Of a stretch of 64,000 nt of DNA, positions 42,660 to 52,391 are shown piece after piece (within the stretch, counting starts at the first letter, position 1; each line of letters opens with the position of its first letter). This stretch comes from Prevotella sp. MA2016 (GTDB lineage: Bacteria; Bacteroidota; Bacteroidia; Bacteroidales; Bacteroidaceae), in NCBI RefSeq assembly GCF_000619825.1, contig NZ_KK211036.1:553787-617786 (forward strand), read 5' to 3'. The notes beneath the pieces are model-generated. The model worked only from the letters and a program-made list of their open reading frames with translations. It did not search any database and had not been told where the DNA came from. The position numbers and the translations under genes are program-made.

Positions 42660-45218
42660 TTACTCCCTCGGAGTAACTCCGTTTCTCTTACCAATCACGG
42701 CATCCTGAGAAGAGCCCTGATATTTAGCCACACCCTTGGCGGGCTTGCCATCCAGATTGTTTGGCCACCAGTTACCCTGGCAGTCCTTAGTAGCATTCTC
42801 ACCATTCTCCAGCATCGCATAGCCTAAGATACCACCATGATAAGCATCCTCGGGATCGATAATATAGCTGCTGCAGAAACTGGTGCAGTCGGTAATCGTA
42901 ACCTGGGGCGCTTCACCACTCCATGAAGATACACCACCCACGATACCACCATAATAGATGATTTTGGCACTCATGATATCTGGAGATAGTTTGAGATAGC
43001 TGCTTTTATGGAACACGCACTGCGAGATGGTGGCCAAAGAAGCGGTTGACACGATGCCACCGGCATACTTCAACTCGTTTGATACTTCATCTGGCTTTGA
43101 TACCCACGCACGGATATCGGCAGTAACTTCGCAACGGTTCACCTTGGCGCCACCAGCTGCCCAAACCACCAAACCTGCTGGGTTTGAGGCCTGGATATAA
43201 GTATTGGGAGCCATCGTCACCTGGATATCGCTCAACTCGGCCTGAGAGCCAGCCACAGCGTAAGCCAGTGGGGCCATATGGTCCTTGTCACCATTAATAT
43301 TCTTAGCAATCAGACTTTTGTTGACATGCACCTTCAAATCATGCACACTGCCCGAAATTGTATAGAAGATACGGGCTGAGGTGGCTATCTGTTTGCCATT
43401 GCCATCCAAATCGTATTTAATTTCGCCAGGAATAGTATCTGTTAGGCTGATATCCTTGGCCAGACGATAACGATTGCCTGCAGCGTTATGTCCGCTGCTA
43501 GCAGAAAGCAAGAGTTCTGCGTTGCTATCGATGATACCCGTATAGCGGTTGGCAGTAACATTCTTCATGCTCAGGTCGTCGGCAACTGTGGGCCAGGCAT
43601 TGCCATCGGCAGAAAGACTACCCTGGGCTGCGCCTACGATATTCTTATGCGTTGCGGGATTCTGCGACAGGGTGATACCGTACTCGAAAGTGTTGTTGAT
43701 TACAGAGCCATTGGCCAGACCAACAATACCGCCACCAGCATTGCCGCCCTTCACGCTGTTGGTAACCAGACAGCCATCGATAAGGGCCTGCTTCTCGGTG
43801 GAAGAGAGCGACTGGGCAGCGATACCACCTACGTATAGTGTGCCATCAGCACCATTAACAGCTAAGGCCGACTGACACTTGGCTATCACACCGCCATTTT
43901 TTTTCACCAAGCCCGCCACAGTGGCGTGAGCATCCTGATCGGCGGCTTCCACCTTCACATCCTCTATCGTACCACCGTTGGTATCGGCAATGGCAGCATC
44001 CACAGTGCCAGCAATCTTCACCGTACCATTCTGCAAGTTGCCTGTGCTGGCAATACTTTTCAGGAAGCGCTCACTGCCCGTAAGCGTCCAACCGCCCAAG
44101 TTAAGCGTACTCTTCAGATCGGATGTTGATGCCCAAGAAGTCAGAGTGATATCGTTGACCACCATTGCCACATTGCCTGGCTTGTTCTGTTTTTCGTCGG
44201 CAAGGAAGTTATACAACTCATCGCGCGTCGTAATATATATTGGATCACCCGCATTGCCATAGTCGTCGCAGATAGTGGTGTAAACATCCTCAGTCCAGTC
44301 CTCTATATAGGCCGTCATGTACACCTCGCGACTGTTGCGGCCCAGCGTCACGGTGATAGTGAGATGCTGTCCGGCCTGCAGATTGTAGCGCTCGGGACTT
44401 GTCTTATAAGCCGCATCATTGGTGGCAGAGAACGAGTAGTTCTGGCCTGAAAGACTAATCTTGGTAATGAGTTCTGATTCAGCATTCGAGCGATAGTCGT
44501 GCGGCTCTACGATGGCGTCATAGCGGGTGGTACTATCCTCATCGTTCCAGATGCCAGTGGCCAGCGGGTTGATGGCAAGCTGCTCAACACCATTAGCACC
44601 ATCTGTATACGAATAGATATGGGTGGTGATATCCCTTTGGGCAGCAGAATAGCGAAGTGCCTTAGCACTCACACCCTCGCCTGCCTTCAGAATGATGGTG
44701 ATGAGCGCACGCTTGTGATTCATCGTCAGCGGAATAACCTTATCCGAATATAATCCTTTCCATTCCTGAGCACTATAGCATGTTTCTCCACTGCCGCCTT
44801 CCAAGCGGTCTTGTTGCAACCACTGTGTTTTGGTGCTCTGATCGGGGTTCAGCGTTTCGGATCCTGCATGAGCCCTGAAGCCATACCGCACCGTTGTGCT
44901 GTGCCAATAGAGAGGTTTCACAGCTTTTAACTCTCCACCTTCCTCGCCAACGGTGTAGGTGCCGTCAGCGCCTTCTTGTGCGCCATCCACTTTATACATG
45001 CCAATGGTGAACGTGTAGCCCTCGCTCAGCGCCTCAGTAGAGGCAGCACGCGTCAGACCTCTCATCTGCATCTCAGCCGAGAAACTTATCTCGTCGCCCG
45101 CTTCTATATCACCAGCCAGCAACTGCTGGATGGTCTCACGGCAACCAGTCAGTCCGCACACCATGCAGACAGCCAGCAGCCATTGCCAAAGTATTGATAT
45201 ATGATGATTACTATTCAT
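42660..45218 (-). CDS. Largest fimbrillin-like lipoprotein, long beta-helix-like C-terminus (tip candidate)
   Basis: 852 residues; signal peptide to Cys26 (GLTGC); GLTRA with Arg57. Fimbrillin domain about 45-320, with MNHKRALITIILKAGEGV as the conserved strand. About 330-850 is a long repetitive beta-rich region (LNLGGWTLTGSERFLKS, TNGGTIEDVKVEAADQDAH, GGGIVGLANGSVINNTFEYG, GGIVGGVSSWSGEAPQVTI), expected as a right-handed beta-helix. It ends with a Trp/Asn-rich tail (CQGNWWPNNLDGKPAKG). The size and form fit a distal adhesin. Confidence 0.8.
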   Translation of the reverse strand: MNSNHHISILWQWLLAVCMVCGLTGCRETIQQLLAGDIEAGDEISFSAEMQMRGLTRAASTEALSEGYTFTIGMYKVDGAQEGADGTYTVGEEGGELKAVKPLYWHSTTVRYGFRAHAGSETLNPDQSTKTQWLQQDRLEGGSGETCYSAQEWKGLYSDKVIPLTMNHKRALITIILKAGEGVSAKALRYSAAQRDITTHIYSYTDGANGVEQLAINPLATGIWNDEDSTTRYDAIVEPHDYRSNAESELITKISLSGQNYSFSATNDAAYKTSPERYNLQAGQHLTITVTLGRNSREVYMTAYIEDWTEDVYTTICDDYGNAGDPIYITTRDELYNFLADEKQNKPGNVAMVVNDITLTSWASTSDLKSTLNLGGWTLTGSERFLKSIASTGNLQNGTVKIAGTVDAAIADTNGGTIEDVKVEAADQDAHATVAGLVKKNGGVIAKCQSALAVNGADGTLYVGGIAAQSLSSTEKQALIDGCLVTNSVKGGNAGGGIVGLANGSVINNTFEYGITLSQNPATHKNIVGAAQGSLSADGNAWPTVADDLSMKNVTANRYTGIIDSNAELLLSASSGHNAAGNRYRLAKDISLTDTIPGEIKYDLDGNGKQIATSARIFYTISGSVHDLKVHVNKSLIAKNINGDKDHMAPLAYAVAGSQAELSDIQVTMAPNTYIQASNPAGLVVWAAGGAKVNRCEVTADIRAWVSKPDEVSNELKYAGGIVSTASLATISQCVFHKSSYLKLSPDIMSAKIIYYGGIVGGVSSWSGEAPQVTITDCTSFCSSYIIDPEDAYHGGILGYAMLENGENATKDCQGNWWPNNLDGKPAKGVAKYQGSSQDAVIGKRNGVTPRE

Positions 45219-45227
45219 TATTTGGTG

Positions 45228-46295
45228 CTAATTATTAACTGTGGTATCAATCGTGCCATCCGTTTTATACTCAGTCTTATCTTCAGTCCATGGGGTGATT
45301 TCTGCTTTCACCTGAGCTATCAGACTGCGGCGCAACTCGATATTATAGATGTATTTCTTGCCACTCTGTAAGTTCTTATGCGCATCGTCGAGACCTTGGT
45401 AGGTGGCCACATGCTGCAAAGATGAACCTTCCTCAGATTCGTGCCAGGTGATGCGGATGCCTAACAATCGACCGAAGGCTATACCCTCGAACGACTTAAG
45501 ATAACCAGTAGGAGCCGTATCACGCAAAAACAACTCGAAGGCATTATTCAAAGGGGCTGGCTCAAAACTGGCAGCAGGCACTGTGCCATCAGGAGTTATG
45601 TCGTAAGTAACATATCCCCTATTAGTTACGCCTATCAACTCCACTTTCTCTATATGCTCTTTCTGAATGTTTGCCGACTCATTTTGTGAGCCCTTCAGAT
45701 TGACCTGTATCTGCGAAAACTGGTGGTGAAAGAAGAGGCTGACGCGGTTGGCCTCGCTGGTTGCACCAACAGGACTCATCGTGGTGACGGCCAGTAGCGG
45801 GTCGGGCTGCTCGGCCATCGAATTCTTGCTACCACGAGTCAGGTCGAAGGCCACTTTCTCGCCTACTTTGAAATTGGGCATAGAAGTGAGCTGGTTGTTA
45901 TCCGTTAATGCCAGGAACACATGGTTCAGACGGTTCTGCCAATAGAAGGTGCTATCCTTCTGCTGATAAGCAGCATTGCCATAGTCATTATCCACCTTCA
46001 TAAGGGCCGATGACATGTTGACATCCCTAACAAGCGGATTGGCATCTGAATAGTACTTCGAATCATTATTATCACTAGCACCTGCGTGAAAGAACATGGC
46101 GCAGGCGAACTGGCTGTTTTGGGGCATATAGGATGCCGAGGCTGCTCGGGTGAGCGCCCTATTCACATTGCCAGCCGAAAAGAGTACGGGCATCAGTCCT
46201 TTAGACTGCTGTCCATCGTCGTACGCTTCCTGCTCAGCAGAACAACCTGCCAATAGCAATGCCACGATTAAATATATGTTATAACAAAATTTCAC
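45228..46295 (-). CDS. Fimbrillin-like lipoprotein, single domain
   Basis: 355 residues from a GTG start; no ATG precedes the signal peptide. Lipobox LLAGC (Cys18); ALTRA with Arg50. Conserved strand FHHQFSQIQVNLKGSQ. C-terminal KKYIYNIELRRSLIAQVKAE followed by WTEDKTEYK matches the last strands of type V pilins. Likely a structural or adaptor pilin. Its 5' end is preceded by a four-unit 7-bp repeat. Confidence 0.78.
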   Translation of the reverse strand: MKFCYNIYLIVALLLAGCSAEQEAYDDGQQSKGLMPVLFSAGNVNRALTRAASASYMPQNSQFACAMFFHAGASDNNDSKYYSDANPLVRDVNMSSALMKVDNDYGNAAYQQKDSTFYWQNRLNHVFLALTDNNQLTSMPNFKVGEKVAFDLTRGSKNSMAEQPDPLLAVTTMSPVGATSEANRVSLFFHHQFSQIQVNLKGSQNESANIQKEHIEKVELIGVTNRGYVTYDITPDGTVPAASFEPAPLNNAFELFLRDTAPTGYLKSFEGIAFGRLLGIRITWHESEEGSSLQHVATYQGLDDAHKNLQSGKKYIYNIELRRSLIAQVKAEITPWTEDKTEYKTDGTIDTTVNN

Positions 46296-46297
46296 TT

Positions 46298-46325
46298 CTT
46301 AACTCTCAACTCTCAACTCTAAACT
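46298..46325. repeat. Heptamer repeat before a GTG-started fimbrillin gene
   Basis: Four 7-bp units (CTTAACT, CTCAACT, CTCAACT, CTAAACT) lie just before the GTG start and reach the upstream stop codon. Confidence 0.65.
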
Positions 46326-48076
46326 CAGTCCCAATCCAGCGATGCGTTGCCACTGCCAGACTTCGGATCCCAAGGCTCAATCTTGGCACTGAATTTCACC
46401 GCTTCCTTCTCTACATAGATGGTGTAAGTATAGCTATTGCCACTCTCCCACTTGTCGATATTTGTGATGCCTTTCAGCGCCAGCGAATAGCTAGTACCAT
46501 CCTCCCAAGTGATAACAATTCTGGATGTCTCAGCGATAGTCTGTGGCACCATGAAGGTTTCGCCTGAGATAGTTACCACGCCCGACTTGCTACCAGCAGC
46601 AACGGAACCAGTAGCAACAGAGATGCTGCCATCGGTTGTGATAGCAGTCATTGTGACGGTAGCACCCGTCAGATCAACAGCTTTGGCTGCGTCATCTTCC
46701 GAAGTTTTAAGCACTACCTGAACCTTACTCATCGCATGACTGAACGTCAGGGGAACAGTACCAGTACGGGGTGCGATAGCCTCATCACCACTAGTGCCCC
46801 AGAGCACATCCTTGCCCTGAGCCACGCTGGTATCATCAGTACCACTCAACGCACGGAAGTAATAGCTATTACGGCCGTTGGGCCAGTAGATGGCGGGCGA
46901 GTTATTAAACTTGCTGCCATCGTATGTGGCTGTTGTAGCATAATCATAATCAGCAGCATCAGATTTCTTCCAATACAAACGGAACTTATCACCATCCTTC
47001 AGACTTGCATCATTGGTGTCGATAGTTTTAACATCATTAGCAAACTGAATTTCGCCTGTGCCTGTAGCACTCACGTCAGACCAACCTGACAAGGTTGCAG
47101 TAACAGCAACAGCCTGCTTGTTCAGCGTTACGGTGAGCTTGTAGTTCACACCGCTCCGACTCTTGCCTCCGGTGAGACCAGTAGCCCAAGATGTAAGCAT
47201 GCTTTCTGATACCATCACCTTATAGTTATTGCCATCCATCTCAATAGTAGCCAACTGCTGCTCATTCCCATTAAGCGCAGTATTAGGCACCACAACGGCC
47301 TCGAAAGCACGACATGGCTTATTGTCGGTGGTAGTAGAGGTAGCATTGCCATGCATCTTTACTTCAGTGGTTTCCTCGGCAGTAACCTTAGCTGTAGGCG
47401 CTGTGAAAGTGCCCTTCAGGTTCATGCCATGCAGCGTGACTGTAGCAGTCGTCAAATCATCTGTCTTAAAGCCATCACCAGCCACAACTACCACAGTAAA
47501 CTTACTCATAGCGTGGGTATAAGGCACATTGATAGTACCATGCGCATCCTTAGCATGTTGATACTCAACAGGATTCTGCTCATCCGACCACAGCAGGTCG
47601 TATGGTTTGATGCCTGCAGTTTGGTCTGCGCCAGTTTCCCAGCTAAGCACACCAGTTTCTTCAATCAGCTGGCCATCAGTTACGGTTGCCCCATTATAGC
47701 AATAGCCGTAATACGACTGCAGTGCATGCCCTGGAGTGTGCAGGTCTTTTGAACCATCATCTGTAGCTTGGCTAAAGTCATCCCAATACAATGCCTTGGT
47801 GGGCTGGTTGTTTTTGATTGTTACCAAACTAGCTTGAACGCTTGTGCGGCCTGTACCCTCTACATACACGTGGCGCACATAGCTCAACAACTCGTCTGTA
47901 GTCTCGATCGTATTATCGTAAGCGCGCGTCAGAGGGCGTTCAGTAGAGAGACTGGTAGCAAAACGGAGTGGCAGACGTTCATCTGTCGTCGAATCGCTGT
48001 TTGCAGCCTCATCACTTGCACAGCTTGCCAGCATCAGGGCTGATATCGGGAGTAATATATAATGCTTAATATTCAT
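46325..48076 (-). CDS. Tandem-domain fimbrillin-like lipoprotein
   Basis: About 583 residues from the ATG at 48076, which gives a good signal peptide (MNIKHYILLPISALMLASC, Cys19); the frame opens at a GTG nine codons earlier. PLTRA-type motif with Arg51 (PLTRAY). Two fimbrillin domains in tandem, marked by YTHAMSKFTVVVVAGDGF and FSHAMSKVQVVLKTSEDD, each ending in a W-containing strand (LSGWSDVSA and EPWDPKSG). Two-domain pilins of this kind may form longer stalk units. Closest in design to the two genes upstream. Confidence 0.8.
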   Translation of the reverse strand: MNIKHYILLPISALMLASCASDEAANSDSTTDERLPLRFATSLSTERPLTRAYDNTIETTDELLSYVRHVYVEGTGRTSVQASLVTIKNNQPTKALYWDDFSQATDDGSKDLHTPGHALQSYYGYCYNGATVTDGQLIEETGVLSWETGADQTAGIKPYDLLWSDEQNPVEYQHAKDAHGTINVPYTHAMSKFTVVVVAGDGFKTDDLTTATVTLHGMNLKGTFTAPTAKVTAEETTEVKMHGNATSTTTDNKPCRAFEAVVVPNTALNGNEQQLATIEMDGNNYKVMVSESMLTSWATGLTGGKSRSGVNYKLTVTLNKQAVAVTATLSGWSDVSATGTGEIQFANDVKTIDTNDASLKDGDKFRLYWKKSDAADYDYATTATYDGSKFNNSPAIYWPNGRNSYYFRALSGTDDTSVAQGKDVLWGTSGDEAIAPRTGTVPLTFSHAMSKVQVVLKTSEDDAAKAVDLTGATVTMTAITTDGSISVATGSVAAGSKSGVVTISGETFMVPQTIAETSRIVITWEDGTSYSLALKGITNIDKWESGNSYTYTIYVEKEAVKFSAKIEPWDPKSGSGNASLDWD

Positions 48077-48093
48077 ATCAATCCATTCTTTAT

Positions 48094-50190
48094 TTAGAAC
48101 CACACTTCTTCGCTAGCCTCAACGGTTTTCCAGTCAGTGAGCGAGGCTGTGGCAGTAATCTGCGTTTTGGTGATGTTTAGGTTATACACGTAATGCACGC
48201 CCGACTGCCAAGCATCAGTTGCTTTAGCAGCATCAGTAGAGCCCACAACTTTCACCTTAATCGGAGCCACATCGGCATAGTAAACACTCTTCTTGGTTTT
48301 CTGAGCATCAGCATATACCGTAATCTTGAACTGCACCTTATTGCTATCGCCATTCACCAGTGTTTGTGGGATAATCACACCGTGATAGTTATTCCCTGAT
48401 GTATAAGGCAAAGTGAAAGTACCCTCCTCCGTAACCACCGCAGAACGATCCTTCAGCAGGATTTTACCTTTGGTGCCCACATTCACCAGCTGAACTTCAG
48501 CATTGGCCAAATCCACTTCAGCATTAGAGTCACCAGACTTCGAAGTAAGATTCACCTCCACCTGACTCATCATATAGCGGAAGTTGAGGTTGATAGCCGA
48601 AGTGCGGGCGCAGATACCAGCCGTGCGCATATCCACCTGAGTATGCTCTGGGTTGCCGCACAATGCTTCGGCAGAGAACTCTGGCATACCAATCATCAAA
48701 TTGCTGGGGAAAGAGTTAGAAGCATAACCTCCATTTGACACCTCAACATACTTACAGCTTTTATCTACTTTTTCTGTAGGATAAACGCCACGCAGATGGT
48801 AATGGGTGTTGTGGTCGGGCCAATACAATGGGTTAGTCGTGCTCCAATCAATAGAGCCACCAGCCTTGATGAAAGGCTGTGCACCACAAATATAGCTTCC
48901 TTCTAAGTTCTCACTATACCAGAAATCAAACTCACGATCAAAGTCTGTAGGTATCTCACCATCCTTCTCACCAACAACAGCATCGACATTGATTAATGGC
49001 TGAGTTTCCTCAGAGTTGACATCCTTCCAAGCGGAAACAGTAGCTGTGGTAAAGATGCCAGTCTTGTTGAGAGTGACATTAATAATATAATTATGACCAG
49101 CTTTTGTCGTGTAGTCTGTATTGGCATCATTTGCCAACATAGCTGCACGAATCTGATCAGCCTTGATATAATATACATTATCATCAGCCTGGATTACAGC
49201 AATAACAGCATCTTTGGCGAATGGCGTACTAGGATAAACGATGGCCTGCTCAATGACGGTATAAGTTGTGTCGGTTGTGCTGGTGACACCTGCTATTACA
49301 GCAGCTTTAGTGCCATCATTTGTTGCTGCAGCATTAGCGATGCTTACCGTACCCTTTGTCAGCGCATAATCATTACTTGAAGTACTGATATCTTCAAGTT
49401 TGCGCGCATTAGTCAGAGTAACTGTCGGAGCATTCTCAAACTTATAATTGGTATCACCCACAGAACCTTTGGTAAAGCCTACACCAGCCTTGATGTTGAA
49501 AGTGATTTTGCTTAGAGGATGCTTGAAAATCAACTTCTTGGCATCGGCGTTGTCTCTTTCTGCAAACTTATAGGCAGTGAGATTGTTAGACACGAGAATA
49601 TCTTTTGCAAGCAGCTTCTTGCTATTGACCTCGGTCTTGCCATTAGCATCTACTGTGGTCCACGATAATGATGTCCAATCAGCAACCTCGGGAGCCTCGG
49701 TATTACCATCTACTGCTACAGCGAGAACTGATAAGCCTTTGTCTTTGTTCAGATTGCCTCCTGCATCTTTATTGTCAGGGTCGCCTGTGCCGTAGTCGTC
49801 CCAGTAGAGGGTTTGACCTTCATCGTAATTCAAAGTGTTGACAGCAGTCTCCGAAGCCTCTGTTTTGCAAGTAGCCTGCTTGGTAACAAGGCCGTTTGTT
49901 TCTTCAATACGCTTCCACATGCCATCCACTTTGAGGCGGAGCTGGGTACCACCCTGCAGAGCGTAATAGCCTTCGCTTGCAGCAGGAGTCTGAGTCTGGT
50001 TATTTTCGTCAGCTGCACGCGTGAATGCACGGCGGGCTGGTGAACCCTCTACCCCAACGGTAAAGTCGATGGGCCCATCAACAGTGCGGTCGAAAGTATC
50101 CCAAAAGTCCTCACTTGTACATGACCCAAAGGCCAGCACAAGCGAGGCAATTAACAATTTATGAAATGAAATAAATGTATATCGCTTCAT
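48094..50190 (-). CDS. Tandem-domain fimbrillin-like lipoprotein
   Basis: 698 residues; lipobox AFGSC (Cys24); AFTRA with Arg58. Two fimbrillin domains: FKHPLSKITFNIKAGVGF in the first and FRYMMSQVEVNLTSKSGD in the second, each followed by the typical turn and a final strand near SAWKDVNSEE or TDWKTVEAS. The gene follows its neighbour by 9 bases. Paralogous to the adjacent 716- and 583-residue proteins; local gene duplication is the likely origin. Confidence 0.8.
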   Translation of the reverse strand: MKRYTFISFHKLLIASLVLAFGSCTSEDFWDTFDRTVDGPIDFTVGVEGSPARRAFTRAADENNQTQTPAASEGYYALQGGTQLRLKVDGMWKRIEETNGLVTKQATCKTEASETAVNTLNYDEGQTLYWDDYGTGDPDNKDAGGNLNKDKGLSVLAVAVDGNTEAPEVADWTSLSWTTVDANGKTEVNSKKLLAKDILVSNNLTAYKFAERDNADAKKLIFKHPLSKITFNIKAGVGFTKGSVGDTNYKFENAPTVTLTNARKLEDISTSSNDYALTKGTVSIANAAATNDGTKAAVIAGVTSTTDTTYTVIEQAIVYPSTPFAKDAVIAVIQADDNVYYIKADQIRAAMLANDANTDYTTKAGHNYIINVTLNKTGIFTTATVSAWKDVNSEETQPLINVDAVVGEKDGEIPTDFDREFDFWYSENLEGSYICGAQPFIKAGGSIDWSTTNPLYWPDHNTHYHLRGVYPTEKVDKSCKYVEVSNGGYASNSFPSNLMIGMPEFSAEALCGNPEHTQVDMRTAGICARTSAINLNFRYMMSQVEVNLTSKSGDSNAEVDLANAEVQLVNVGTKGKILLKDRSAVVTEEGTFTLPYTSGNNYHGVIIPQTLVNGDSNKVQFKITVYADAQKTKKSVYYADVAPIKVKVVGSTDAAKATDAWQSGVHYVYNLNITKTQITATASLTDWKTVEASEEVWF

Positions 50191-50199
50191 TACTAAGAA

Positions 50200-52350
50200 T
50201 TAATCTTCAAGAGAAATATTCTTGTTATCTGCTGTTACGTCAGTCCATCCCTCAACGGTACAGGTAATCTTATCGATACCAGCCTTCTTCAGTGTAAAGG
50301 TATAGGTATAGGTGTGACCGGGGAACCAACGTTTGATGGCTGAACCCTGAGTCTGACTCTTAACGTTGCTTACTGTCGAGGCTGTAATCTCGCTCAGCTT
50401 CTTAACGATATAATACTGGTTGTTATCTGCTGTAACAATCGTGATGCCAACATAATCATCATCTGTTGCATTCGTTGTAGCACGTACGAGAGCCTGAGGA
50501 ACAATAGCATAGGTAAACTCTGTACCCTCATTATTACCTGTCATCTCCTGCTGTGCGGTTACATTACCAGTAGGTGTCACAAGACCTGTACCCATCAGCA
50601 CATTACCTGTAGTATGAAGCTTAGTGATGTAAACTTTAGCACCAGCAAGGGTTACCTTGTCATTGCCATCAGTTGTCTGAAGCTTAACGGTGATATTACT
50701 CATCATGTGCTGGTCGGTGATATTAATCTTAGCATTAGTAGCACCAATAGCACTTGAAAGACAATCAGTATAACCATTAGTTACATTATATACGGGCTCA
50801 TTGGTCATAGGAGCACCCCAGTGAGGATCTGTAGAGGCTACTGGGCCTGCTTCAATTATAAAGTAGTCTGCTACACTATTATCTGTATCACTTGTACCCT
50901 CAATAGTTATACCTTCATTTACCGTACGGAAGTGATAGTAAGCCTTATTGCTTTCGAAATACCAGTTGGTGCTCCAACTACCATCTGTGTTCTCTGCCAA
51001 GGTAGCAGCATCGGTATAATTGCCATTCCATTTCTTGCCTACATAAGTGTCGGTGATCTCATCACTTTCATCCAAGACACGATAAAGAGTGAAATCAGTG
51101 CTCTTCTTACCAGAATTTGAATCATAAATACCATCCAAAGTGATACGAGCATTAGAAGGTGTAAACTCTTCTGCATTAACGTCAGACCATGGCTGTACAA
51201 CTGCTGTTACATTGATAATATTGGTCTTCTTAACTGTAATAGTGAAGTTATAGTTCAGCCCCTGCTCCATTGTTACCTCACTAGCATCCTTCTTTGTCAT
51301 ACCTGTAGCATCCTTCAAAGCATCGTACATCTGCTGCTGAGTGATGAAATACTGGTTATCATCGATGGTAAAGGTGAGCATGTTTGTTGTTGATGTAGCG
51401 CTGATTACGTAATCAGGCAGAATCTGTGCCATCAACGTATAAACTGCACCTGTTGCAGCTTTCTGTTTTTGATACATCGAAACTATATCACCAAGAGATC
51501 GGTTAGACCATGTACCATTAGTCAGGTCCAAATCACCAGAAACGGGTACATTCAGAATCTTAACGCTAGTTCCATTGGTAAACTCAAACGCACCAGTAGT
51601 TGGATATCCATCGCCCTTTTTCAGGTTCACAGTGATGCGGCTCAAAGCATGATTAAACATCAGATGTCCCTTATCAAACTTACCAGGGCCATCTGTCTCT
51701 GTAGCAGTCTGAAGGCGGAACTGCATTCTACCATCAGAAAGACTGGTGTTATCGTTTGGATATTTATTCTGAGTAAAGTCATACTGATATACGCCACCAG
51801 TACCACCGTCTTTAATATTATTACTGTAAGTAAGGTCTTCATCATCAAGAGTGGTTGATGTCTGAGTAGTAGAAATCTTCCAGCTTATCTTCTCATTCTC
51901 AGTAGTCTCAGTAAACCATGTATCTGTTCCTGCAGTCAATTTCTCCTCTAAAGACTTTTCGTCGTTTTTAATATCGTCTTTGTTGGGTACTGCAATAGCA
52001 AAAACAGACAGATTAGCTGCACGTCCGTAGGCATCATCCCAGTAACGCACGTAAGCGCCATCTACTGTAATTGAAGAATAATCTTTGCCCGATGCGGCTG
52101 CTGCAGTAGCTACCGTACGAGTATAGCGGTTAGCCTTGCCTGTAGCTTCACTCTTAATGCGCATAGCGATTTTTGTGATGTCAGTAAAACCAGCACGAGT
52201 CAATGCTCTACGTTGTTCTTCTACTGAAAACGAAATGGCGGTTTTGCCATTGGGATCGACGGGGGTGTCGAAGTCGGTTTCATTTGTGCTGGTACATGCG
52301 GTGGCCACGAATGCAGTGGCAAAGACTAGTGGATAAAGTAGATTCTTCAT
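50200..52350 (-). CDS. Tandem-domain fimbrillin-like lipoprotein
   Basis: About 716 residues from the ATG at 52350; a TTG four codons earlier is the only other start. Lipobox VATAC (Cys19); ALTRA with Arg52. Two fimbrillin domains, with FNHALSRITVNLKKGDGY and DQHMMSNITVKLQTTDGN, and both ending in VQPWSDVNAEE- or VEGWTDVTAD-type strands. Thr-rich, as is usual for these pilins. A stalk component is the likely role. Confidence 0.8.
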   Translation of the reverse strand: MKNLLYPLVFATAFVATACTSTNETDFDTPVDPNGKTAISFSVEEQRRALTRAGFTDITKIAMRIKSEATGKANRYTRTVATAAAASGKDYSSITVDGAYVRYWDDAYGRAANLSVFAIAVPNKDDIKNDEKSLEEKLTAGTDTWFTETTENEKISWKISTTQTSTTLDDEDLTYSNNIKDGGTGGVYQYDFTQNKYPNDNTSLSDGRMQFRLQTATETDGPGKFDKGHLMFNHALSRITVNLKKGDGYPTTGAFEFTNGTSVKILNVPVSGDLDLTNGTWSNRSLGDIVSMYQKQKAATGAVYTLMAQILPDYVISATSTTNMLTFTIDDNQYFITQQQMYDALKDATGMTKKDASEVTMEQGLNYNFTITVKKTNIINVTAVVQPWSDVNAEEFTPSNARITLDGIYDSNSGKKSTDFTLYRVLDESDEITDTYVGKKWNGNYTDAATLAENTDGSWSTNWYFESNKAYYHFRTVNEGITIEGTSDTDNSVADYFIIEAGPVASTDPHWGAPMTNEPVYNVTNGYTDCLSSAIGATNAKINITDQHMMSNITVKLQTTDGNDKVTLAGAKVYITKLHTTGNVLMGTGLVTPTGNVTAQQEMTGNNEGTEFTYAIVPQALVRATTNATDDDYVGITIVTADNNQYYIVKKLSEITASTVSNVKSQTQGSAIKRWFPGHTYTYTFTLKKAGIDKITCTVEGWTDVTADNKNISLED

Positions 52351-52391
52351 TTTGATTTTCAATTCTTTCTTTAAGTATTATTTCTTATGAT

